A program made the position numbers and the translations under genes. A DNA stretch of 64,000 bases from Nematopogon swammerdamellus (Eukaryota > Arthropoda > Insecta > Lepidoptera > Adelidae), in NCBI GenBank assembly GCA_946902875.1, contig OX336336.1:5736545-5800544 (forward strand), given 5' to 3'. The notes beneath the pieces were generated by a model. The model made no database searches. It was given only the letters and a program-made list of their open reading frames with translations, and was not told the DNA's origin. Of this stretch, positions 26,073 to 38,000 are shown in pieces; within the stretch, counting starts at the first letter, position 1; every line of letters starts with the position of its first letter.

Positions 26073-29000
26073 TCGTATCAGCAACCGCCTCAGGCGCAAT
26101 GGCCGCCTGCACACCGCTTCAACGGAGTCAAGCCGGAACTCATCGGAGGGCACTTCCCGCCGCAGCAAATGGAGCAAAAGGGAGCTTCGCGGACCCCGCC
26201 AGCGCAGTGGCGCGGCGCGCCCGCCGTCATCATGGGCGAGTCGGGAGGCGTGCGGACAATGTTCTGGACGCTTCCGGAACCGTCGGTGGGCGAGCCGAGC
26301 CCGGGCGGGTCGCACGCGCCACCTCCGCCCCCGGAGCGCGCCGAGACGCCCGGCTGCAGCGAGGAGTCCGCAGCGCGACTCCTGCTCAACCTCGGCGGGG
26401 AGATGCGGCGCGCGCGCGGGCCGCCGCTCAACATGGAGCTGCTGTGGCAGGGCGACGTGTCGCAGCTGCCGGCGCACCAGCAGCACGCGCTCAACTTGAG
26501 CGCGGCGAGTGCGGCGGCGGCGGCGGCGGCGGCGGTGAGCGGCGTGCCGGGACTGTCGCCGACGGCGGCGGCGCTCGGCTTCCAGCGCGCAGGCGCCGAG
26601 CTGCGCGCGTACGCGCCGGAGGCGGAGCGCGAGGAGGACGAGCAGCCGATGATCTGCATGATCTGCGAGGACAAGGCGACCGGCTTGCACTACGGCATCA
26701 TCACGTGTGAGGGCTGCAAGGGCTTCTTCAAGCGCACCGTGCAGAATCGGCGCGTCTACACGTGCGTCGCGGACGGCACGTGCGAGATCACCAAGGCTCA
26801 GCGCAACCGCTGCCAATACTGCCGCTTCAAGAAGTGCATAGAGCAGGGCATGGTTTTGCAAGGTCAGTGACGCGTCGCTTTATACTCTCCTTGCATGCTC
26901 CTTGCTCATAGGTATCCCTCCACTGTCGCACTCCCAAATCCAAAAATCAATCTGAACCTAGATTCGAGTATATTTCTCAAATCATTCCCGATGCCAGCGA
27001 ACCTACATACACGCCCTATTGTGTTGCATCTAGAGCTCGGAGCCAGCGGCGGCGCCGCGCCGCCGCGGATGACTGTTTAGTTTCACTTTCACTGGCATTG
27101 TTGGTAGCGTAGCTACTCTACCTAACAGCATATCGTCGTAGTATATATCTACTGTGCTCTATAAAAGTATGCATACATAAACACCATTGTAACGGTACTA
27201 GAGCTAACTATAGGGGCACTCTCTTGTATGCATGGGCGTACTCCAGCTACGGTTGCCGGTATTCAGTAAATGATAAAAATAATGGAGAATTCTCCATCTA
27301 TGAGACTTTCACTCGCTGCTATTCGCACTTAACATGCACTAGGTGGGCTGGTGTATTGGTGTGTTACGCACGATCTTTATAAATATCAGTAAGTAAACTT
27401 CTCCTCCTCTTCCTCTCCAATTGCAACTTGCGTGTAAAACACTCATTCCTGTGTTGTAGATACTTAGATTTACAGACTTCGTTTTCGATTTGCAATTAAA
27501 GTCCGGCCGCTGAGAGAATGCGTTCCTGATGTCTGTCAGTTGGCCACAGTGATGCCAGTCTGGATCGCCCACAAAGTACGACAAGCTTGTCAAAATAGTA
27601 CGAAACCGTATAAACAATAGAAAATGTCCATAATTACCTTAGTCCTAACGTACAGTTGCAGGAGTAATTAAAACTTATTGCCCATCACTAGTCATGACCA
27701 ACTGACAGACGCAGAAGAGGCCGGACTTTAGGGAATGAACCGTACCAACCAATCCATGGATGCACAGATATTAAGCTGTAACTAATCGAACGATATTTGC
27801 GGGTAGCGGTGCGCGAGGACCGGATGCCCGGCGGACGCAACAGCGGCGCCGTCTACAACCTGTACAAGGTGAAGTACAAGAAGCACAAGAAGAGCGTGAA
27901 GGCGGGCGCGCCGGGCGCCTGCCGGGCCGGCGCCGGCCCCGCGCAGGACAAGCCCAAGGAGTCGCCGGTGCCGTCGCTCCCCTCGCACCTCGTCAACGGG
28001 ACGATCCTCAAGACCGCCCTCACGAACCCCAGCGAGGTGGTGCACCTGCGGCAGAGGCTAGACAGCGCGGTGAGCTCGTCCCGGGACCGCGCCGGCGCCG
28101 TGCCGCTCGACCGCGCCCTCCACATGATCCGAGCGCTGATCGACTGCGACGCGATGGAGGACATCGCGACCGTGCGACACCTGCCTGACCTCCTCGAGGA
28201 CAAGTCGGAGATCGGCGACAAGCTCTGCAAGATCGGCGACTCGATCGTCCATAAGATGGTCGCGTGGACGAAGAAGCTGCCGTTCATCCTCGAGATCCCG
28301 ATGGCGATCCACTCGAAGCTGCTGATGGACAAGTGGCACGAGATCTCGGTGCTCACCACCGCCGCCTACCAGGCGATGCACGGCAAGCACGGCGCGCCCG
28401 CGTCCGACCACGACCACCAGTTCCATCAGGAGGTGTGTGTGAGTACCCATCCAGTACTCATTTTTGGCTTATTTGTTTGTTTCTCTTTTGCATGATATTC
28501 GTTTTGTTGTCAGTATCAGCATACGATTTATATAGTAGTTTTTTTTATGGAAACTGACACGGTTGGCTACATCACCTACAATATCCGTGATGTCAGCCCA
28601 TAACACCGGGTGAACTAGGTGCCATGTCAGTGGTTCCCTTCGATCGAACCGGCTACACTGAACTGGACGGAAAACACAAACTATTTACATACATAGCCGT
28701 TTCGCCCGACGTTTCTTTCAGTGCGGTGGTACCAACCGGTGGTGGAAGTAGTTACTTCCTATATCAGATTACGACTTTTCTCGAAAATCATAAAAGTAAT
28801 CTGTCTAATCGAAGTCAAATCCGGGTATTCTTTACCGCTCCTTTGTATTACTTATATAAATATATTTATATTTTGCAGGTTTTCTTGGGTCAGGTTTTCA
28901 GTTTAATTTAAAATTTTCTCATCTTATATTTGCAACTAGCTACATTCCTTCATTTGCCCATTCACACACCTAAAGATTGGCTGTAAGAAATCTCTTCAAG

Positions 29001-32000
29001 GGATAAGACCGCATTTGTACCTCATGTATCTGTATCATAGAGAAATAATATATCTGTATTGTGTTATTTTTCATATAAAATATTTATGAAGCAATAAATT
29101 AATATCTATATATAATTATATATTTTAATATGCTACTCTTTAAATTCGTAAGGCCTTTGGAGAAAATCTCATTACTCCTCCGTTGCATCGGAGTCAAAGC
29201 CGCTCTCGTACGTGGAGTGCACCGGTGCACTTTCCCCGCTGCACCGACTTCCTGCCCCCCGCCCCGCTCCCCCCGCGGCCGCCGCACCTCCGCGCACTCC
29301 CGCGCGAAGCGTTACGTGAGCAGAATCGAAGCGTCGCGAGTGTTACACAACACGTGGCGACATAGAAAGTCGCGTTAGACGCGTCGAGATTGAAAGGTCG
29401 GAAGCGGAGTTCAACGGACCGAGCTGTTAACACGGCAATTAGTCGAGGATTCTTTCAGAAAATTAACTGTCTCCATACTTCATACATAATGAGAAATTGT
29501 GACCTAAAATATTCAAGCGTCTTCGATTGTTTATGTTGTTTATGTAGCGACAAAGTTATACCTACCCTTACTTGGTGGTAGGCTCAAATTGTAGCCGACT
29601 GGGTTGGTACCACCGTACTGGATGTAAGATGACTGCATAGCAGCCTCGGTTGTGTTATCCTCTAGTCCAGTATAGCCAGCAATCCAGGGAAGTCTCCGGT
29701 ATGACACCTACCTTCTCGGAGGTGATATTGGCTGGTCGGAGCATATGCTATGGCCCCTCTGACTCAGTCACCCATACCGTATTACGTAAAAAAATAAAAT
29801 AAAAAAATACACAATTTTTAACAAATAAAATATATTTCCTTACGAATTCACAACTTATACAGTCGAAGTAAAAACTTTAAGTGACAACTAGCATCTTAAC
29901 ACTAAATGGTAATAATCAATTTTCTTGAGCATCAGAAAAAAATTTAAACATACAAAATATTTTTTTTTTATTTAAAATGTATACCAATTTTATCAGGTGA
30001 ACCAAAACCTGCGCACGCTGCAAGGCTGCCTCACGTCGCTGATGGGGCGACCGATCACGCTGGACCAGCTGCGGCTGGACGTGGGGCTGGTGGTTGAGAA
30101 GATGACCAGCATCACGTGCGACTTCAGACGCATACAGCTCCGCATGGAGGAGTACGTCTGCCTCAAGGTCTACATCCTTTTGAACCAGGGTGAGTGCTGC
30201 ACTTTCATATCAACTCTTTCTGAATAGCTTATTTTAGAAAATAAAACCGGCCAAAAGCGAGTCGGATTCGCGCACCGAGGTTTCCGCACCATAAAAAAAA
30301 CCTTGAAAAAACAAGTTTCTTGTTTCACCCAACTTGATTTTACACTTTTTTAATTTTTCATTATTTGTTATTTTACGTATACGTTATCCGCCATAATATT
30401 TTTTTTATTTTTATGAAAACTGGCACGATTAGCTACGTCACCTAGAACATCCGTGATGTCAGACCATAACACCGGGTGTACTAGATGCCATGTCAGTGCT
30501 TCCCTTCATTTCATGTCGGCTACACTGAACTGACGGAAAACGCGAACTATTTACAGAGCCGTTTCGACCGACGTTTCATTCAGTGCGGTGGTACCAACCC
30601 GGGCGGTATAAACCCTGCCACCTAGTAAGGTAAGAAGGGATAATAAATAACACATATTCTGTGAAAATTTCAACCGGCTAGCTATTACGGTTCCAAAGAT
30701 ACCTACAACAGCAGTAGGACAGACATTAGGCTTCCTTACGGAAACCTAAAAACCATATACACAGGACCCTTTTTCGAATACACCGACTTTTCCGGGAAAA
30801 CCCCATTTATGAAGAAAACACGTTATTTATGACGAACACGTGCGAGAAACACAAACATAGAAAATAATTTAAGTATTCCGCAGTGCATCATGTTGCATTG
30901 TGTTTGGAACGAATGCACTCCATCCTAAACTAAATTTAGGAGCTTTGCACAGAGCTGAAGACTGAAGACCTGTCTCCTGCCAGTTCACTAGATGCATGAA
31001 CTACTGAATTTTATCGCTAGTCTGTATCGATAAGTAGGTAGATACAGGATGTCCCAGTTTGACCACATTTGCTTACCACCACGGAATTCCTCATTATATA
31101 AGCCTAAAAAAAACTTAGTAGAATTTTTCGAGGAAATCAAGTTGGAACCGGGTTTAAGCGTTAGGAAAGGGTCACCAAAACCATGTCTAGCATAGGAAAT
31201 TATCTCGAAAAAATAAGATTCCTAGAAAATGCATTTTACAGATTTTTTGGAGCTTATTTATTATTCACGGAGGAATCCCGTGGCGGTAAACAAATGCGGT
31301 CCAACTGAGACAGCCTGGTGTAAACAGACTAGCACTCGTAGTATACACTCGTGAGTGCGAATGAAAGACACCGAGAAAAATTGCTAACACTTGCATTTGC
31401 AAATACAAAAGAGTGATTATAATGTATAACTATGTAGTAGGAGAGTATGTAGTAGGAAATCTTGATGGTGTTGATGGTGTTGAACAACAGCACCACTGAT
31501 TTATGTACATAATATTTAAGTCTATTATATACACATGTATGCGTGCGTATATTAAAGTATTTATGTAGCATTCGTTTGTACTTTATCATATTGCTTTTCT
31601 TCTTAATACATTGCCACAAACTATTCTTGTTCGCCTGCATATACTTCTTCCACATCCCAAAGGTTGGTTAGAATAGGATGCCTCACGGCATTAAGCTCAC
31701 CTATTGTGCCTAATTTGTATACATTGATGTTCAATAAAGAATATATACCTACATACATACTCTCCTAACATGTAGGTAGTTGACAAAGCCGGCAGCTAAA
31801 ACGGAAGCGCTGAGTTGTCACTACTATCCTGCCAGAACGAGGTCACGGACTTGCGGTGCGCTGCTACTCAATGGGACGAAGAAGCCGAGAAAGTAGAGTG
31901 CGTTATCTCGCAAGATAAACTTTGACCTTCGGACGGACGGAGCTCTCTCTGCTTTGGGTCAGTAGGATAATTAGGAAGTTTGAAATTGTTTTGACGGCGC

Positions 32001-35000
32001 ATACTTGTGCGGTTAACCAGTAAATGAAGCGGCACTAGGTGCTAGGGTTTATCCCGCCCGGGTTGATACCACCGCACTGGATGGAAAGTCGGTCGAAACG
32101 GCTATATAAAATAGTTCGTGTTTTCCGTCCAGTTCAATGTAGCTGACATGAAAATGAAGGGAAGCACTGACATGGCACCTAGTTCACCCGGTGTTATGGG
32201 CTGAAATCGCGGATGTTGTAGGTGACGTAGCCAACCGTGTCATTATCTATAAAAAAAAAACATTGACTGCGAAGATGTAAGTATGAAGCAAATTTTTAGA
32301 ATATAAGTACAGTACGTAAATAATGTACATTGGGCTTTAGAAAGAGGCATTTTGACGAAGACTCTTCACCTTGATACACTAAATTAATAAGTCTTTGTTG
32401 TCAGAACACTCAGTAAAATTGTTAATCTTTCTTTCGAGCTGTATTTTCGTTGGACTGTAGGCGATGTTATTACGTGAATAGTCACTAAAAATACTTGTAA
32501 TATTATTTATGGTAAAAAATAGCTTGCGAAGTTTCTTACCCGTTTTTCTTCGTTGGTGAAATCGAACCGGATAGAACAAATTGTGACAAGTTCGAGTGCA
32601 GTTTTACTTACTTCTATGAGAATGTTCAATAAACAATAATCAACAATAAACAATCGGGCTGTAGAGAGTCGCCCCTGTCGCAGAGACGTGCCAGTTAGTG
32701 CGACAGGGACGACGCCGCCGCCCTACAACAGTGGCGGACACACATGGGGGGGAGATAGGGGGCTGAAGCCACCTAGCTCCCCCAAACTATAGGTGACAGA
32801 AACGACAATCCACGATCCTAAAAAAAATTTCAAGCTTTTTGCTCGCTCCTGTGTATTTTTTGAGTTTGAGCCCTCCCCAAAGTCTAAGGCTGGATCCGCC
32901 ACTGCCCTACAACCTAATTGACTCTTTCTAAAGCCCGATGTACATGTTTAAGCCCATAACACCTTGCAGAACTAGGTGCCATGTCTGTGCTTCCCTTTGG
33001 TCCTGCCGGCTCAGTGTAGCGTAACTGGACTGAAAACGCGAACTATTTTACATAGACCGTTTAGACCGGCCTCTCTTTCCGTGCGGCGGTACCAGCCCGG
33101 GCAGGTTAAACCTTAGTAAGGTAAGAAGGGATGGGACCTACATTTGTACCTATATGTAGTTGACCTATGTATATCTTGTGTTGTCAGCCTAACAGAATAT
33201 CATATCAGCACGTATCATGCATGTGATGATTCTTTGAAGATGCTGAGAAGTTCCAGGTTTTTTTTTATGGAAACTGGCACGGTTGGCTACATCACCTACA
33301 ACATCCGTGATGTCAGCCCATAACACCGGGTGAACTAGATGCCATGTCAGTCCTTCCCGGTCCTGTGCTTTTCTGTCCAGTTCAGTGTAGCCGACATGAA
33401 ATGAACATGTCGGCTAAACTGAACTGGACTGAAAACACGAACTATTTACATAGCCATTTCGACCGACGTTTCGCTCAGTGCGGTGGTACCAACCCGTCCG
33501 GGATAAACCCTACCACCTATTGAGGTAAGAAGTGAAGGGACCTAACAGTTTAACGTGGAATCCGAACCACGGTCAGCCTCCAACGGTACTGACCGCGCTC
33601 AACGTTGCTTAACAACAGTCGACCGACCGCACCACTGAGAGGTACACCATAAGACTTAAAATTTCTGACTTTGTTGAGTTGGCAAATTCAAATTTACTTA
33701 CGGTTTTCTCGGTTACATTCTGTCGCTTCGCAAGATGGTTTTAGGCTACAAATCATAACGCTACTCCATCGGCGGCCTGAGCTGTGAGCAAAGTGTCACG
33801 CGAAACGAAGCCGCAGGCAAAAGATAGTCCGGCATAAGGCCCTCGAGAGTCTACATAGCACTCTATTATCATTATCAGCACGTGTCCATAGATAGATAAT
33901 ATTAATATCTATCTAGTGTTGAGGCCGCACAACCGCGGCTGTGTGATTTTCCTCTCGTCCATGCACCGATCGTGCGCTATGCACAGTTGCACACCCACAC
34001 AGGCCTGCGACCAATCAAATGCAAGTATTGTGCAAATGTCATCGCACCTCCCTCCCTCCCTCCTCTGTTGCACCTCGGAGCGGAGGGGGGAGGGGGGGCA
34101 GTTCATCGCGCGTGATGTAGGTCAGGTGGCGTGACGTACCGACAACGCGCACTTAGGGTAGGTCCAGAGGGTGCGATGAAGCAGTATCGATTCTCGCGGT
34201 ATCAAAGCGGACGCTGTTCGAAACTCGCGACGACGACGACGGCACTCGACTGCCTTGCGGTTATCTTCGGAAACATTTGAACAATGCACGCACCGTTTAA
34301 ATTTGGAAGGAAGTCTGAAAATAGAATGGCAGTTACCTACTTGCTAAATTATTCTTACTATCGCAGAGACATAACTATTATGCCTATAGGAGCACCGGCC
34401 TTATTGTAAGTGTTGACAGGAGTCAAATGACGGAGTTAAGCTTCATTCGACTCAGTTAAACTTCCCCCGTTCCTTTTCCATGCAAACATATATGCAATGC
34501 CAGGATTTCAAGGTGTCTTTAAAGTAAATAGGTAGGCAGCGTAGCTGATCTTTACAAAATCGACCAAGTATATGTCCATCCGTCCGTTCGTCTGTCATAC
34601 GGGCTGTCCGATGCGATTACTCCGGGAGGTTGCTCAAGAAATAAAAACATTATAATATTTTCCTTACGGCGTGTTTTGAACCTATAGAGAAAGAAAATAT
34701 CATTCTTGTGCGATCGCTGCGCGCGCTGTGAGTGATGGACGGAAATGGTTGCGGGACCCTTTGTGTGTGAACAGCGCTGTCATTCGCAGTTTTCGACGAT
34801 CTCTACGATGACTAGTACCTATACAGTTTAATTGCACAGGATGTCATTTTCAAACATCCTCGCGAAAGCTCGGAAACTCGCCGCAACTCGTGCACGTGGC
34901 GAGTTTAAAATAGAAAGTCAGCGAGTGTCGCTCGTCCCCGCGGCGGCTGCAGCCTCCTCGCCCCCCCCCCCCCCCCCCCCCCCCGCCTCTTCCTCGCTAG

Positions 35001-38000
35001 CTGACCTAAATCTAGGCCTCTCCCTCGCGCCTGCGCCCCTCCCCCGTCCCCTCCTCCGCCGCCTCCACTCCCAGGCCGCCGGCGCAGACTACTCTACGAG
35101 GATGCTAATGCTATGACGCGGACAGTGCGAATCGAATAACTACGTCCGAGAGTAATGCATATTCTAGAGACGAAAACTAACTAACTGGTGGTATCTGAAA
35201 ACATGGTTACCTACGTAAATACCTACTTACCTACCTGAGCACGTGTCTACATGAAAATCGAACAATCAAAATCCTATTAAAATTGACTGTTTTTGAGTCA
35301 CGATGCGTTTTGATGAAAGCACTTGACTCAAAAACTTTAACAGTTTTTGCCTGATTTAGTCTTGAAAACTCTTAGATATCTTATTCGTTACTCCAAATTG
35401 TATCGAGAAGAAATTACAATTTATTACATAACAATTTCCGAATGCGTTTTTGTTTTAACAAACGAGTAAAAAAGTTATAATCTTGCTTTCAGCAGGACAA
35501 TCCGTCATTCTAGGACAGTACGTGACATTCTAGAAGTGTCTCGAAGTCATGGCGAAGTGCTTCGAGCGCATCGTGAAATGGAAAGCCTTTTCTTGCGCAA
35601 GCCTCTAGCTCGGCTAGTGTGTGTCGTGTCGTGTACTCATAGCACCAACTGAGATGAACATATGAGGCAAATTCTTGGAAGTGAGTTGCCTAAAATAAAT
35701 AAATAAAATAATAAAATAGCTTTTCAAAGATCGTGAATCGAGATAGCCTGAAAATAAAAAGACAATAAGTACCTACTTACAAAGTTTATCTTTCTACTAT
35801 AAACTTTCAGCTGAAAAATGACGAGTTGATGTACGCATGTTGAATGCGTACTTAATTGAATGCGCACTCAATGTAAAGAAACATTTTAAAAAAGTTTTCT
35901 TGAAATTGAAACGGAACGGAATTCCGAAGAAACAGAAGACTAGCTTCATAGGTTAAGTTATACAACGTGAGTACAACCATCTATCGTGTCTGTGAATAAG
36001 TAATAGTGAGTCGACGAACGTTCGCCGCGCAGCTTCGGTTACGGTTGTCGGTCGCCGTGGCCGGTTACGTCACATCCAGAGGCTCCTAACGGGCCCGGCT
36101 CCGCCATTTCACTCTCGGCGGAACACGACGCGACGCGGAAGCGACGCGCGCGCACTTTCTCTTGCGCGCTAGCAGCGACTCGAGATTATACATCGATCCA
36201 GCGAGACTGAGTAGATACTGCACGCCCGGACCGCGTCACGCGCATACACGAGCACACACCTGTGATGGGATGGACGAGTGTAGAATGAAGGCTTGTTAAA
36301 TATTTTTTAGGGAAATTGTTTGCTCCCGATATTTTGTTGTGGATGTCCAACCACAGTAATATGCCGTTATTCATACGAGTACATGCATTACATAAGATAT
36401 TCTAGTACCATCTATATGCAATCATGCTTACTCATTTGATAATTGTGTAGGTGTAGCTGTATTCTCGTGCACAAAAGTCGAACAATGCTATTTTAATCTC
36501 GAGCCACATGACAAGCGGTTAGCGACAGGTAAAAATGAGCCATCCAGGAAAATCCATAAAATCCGCCGAGCGCGGTGTGTCGGTGCACAGCACACACACA
36601 TGCAGGCGGCCGGCAAGTTGCTTGCTTACGTAACGCGCGCCAGCTATCTCCTCTGCGCGGCGCGCGGCGCGGAGCGCGAGCGCTCTGGCCCGCGCCGCGT
36701 TGCACAAACCTCGCATGAGCTCGGCGCGTCTGTGTGTGTGAGGACGCGAGCAATGCGGAGGTCAACGGCTAGCGGCGGTCGTTGCCCCGCTATCTAGTGA
36801 CCTACTGAGCGCGCATGACGTCAGCGCGCCGCGCTGCTAGCTCCCCCCCACGCCGCCACGCCAGTGCCAGCGCGCCACACCGCGCTGGCACTGGCGCTCC
36901 GGTCGTTCGCTACCATAATATCGCTCAATAAAAATGGCATTGACGCTCAGCACGCGCGGGGTACCATTACCGCCATCTAGCGGCGAGTAGCGGTAACTAA
37001 TCATTGTATGACCTTAATATCAATAATGAATTCTTGCAATATTCATATTTAAACCAAAAAGTAGGTCGTGCGCAGCGTGTAGACAAATACGTTACGTCCC
37101 TGTAACCAATTGGGCAAAATTATAGGTATAATTACATTATCTTCTGTCGCTGGCAAATGAATGAATAAGGCAAAGTACAAAATAAAGCAAGACGGCACTT
37201 TTTTTTTGTTATCAAGCTTACTGAGAAACTTTATCCAAGGTTAATTCGAGCTTTTGGCAAATTTTCTGGAACCGTTTGTCTATTTGCTTGCCCAAGAACG
37301 TTTTGTTGACTGACTCTACTTTATCGAGATTAGTTTAGTGAATAACATTTTGGTCTAGCATCATACACGTAGGCCGGTTACTGCATAGAATAATGTTTCC
37401 AAGCGAACTGGCATTTGCTTGGTAGGGTGGTAGGGTTTATCCCGGCCGGGTTGGTACCACCGCACTGAGCGAAACGTCGGTCGAAACGGCTATGTAAATA
37501 GTTCGTGTTTTCCGTCCAGTTCAGTGTAGCCGACATGAAATGAAGGGAATCACTGACATGGCTCCTAATTCACCCGGTGTTATGGGCTGAAATCACGCAT
37601 GTTGTAGGTGATGTAGCCAAACGTGTCAGTTTCCATAAAATCCAAAAAAACTTGATGTTTTTATTTTCATTATTTAAAAAATTTTGTAATGGAATGTTTT
37701 GTTACAGAAGTGGAGTTGGAGGGTATCCAGGAGCGGTACGTGCAGGTGTTGCGCTCCTACCTCGAGCACGCCTCCCCGCACTCACCCACCCGCCTGCAGG
37801 AGCTGTTCGCCCGGATACCCGAGGTACCATACCCACTACCCACCACCGGCATTCTGCTTTCTTATGCACTCTACCGCACAGTACCTCTATACCCTAATCA
37901 CGAGATTACGATTACTACGCTACGCACGCTACGCCGCCGTGTTCTCCGCATCATTTTGTGTGGAGAAACGAAGTTCGCAAATCTATCACTAGTGGCGCTG

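Larger units (their letters stand above)
30767..37424 (+). other. HR4: HR4 intron 4: remaining sequence
   Basis: Outside the SINE copies and CpG-rich blocks this is AT-rich with no coding exon recognised. The 94-codon frame 34832-35116 contains the poly-C tract and is not credible as protein without transcript support. Confidence 0.5.

Noticed and set aside
25316..26710. 464-codon plus-strand frame and a 291-codon minus-strand frame over HR4 exon 2
   Set aside because: They are Arg/Ala-rich shadow frames of a high-GC exon. The real frame carries the zinc fingers.
34832..35116. 94-codon frame with a poly-C tract
   Set aside because: The Pro run is coded by a 24-C homopolymer and the flanks show no coding features.
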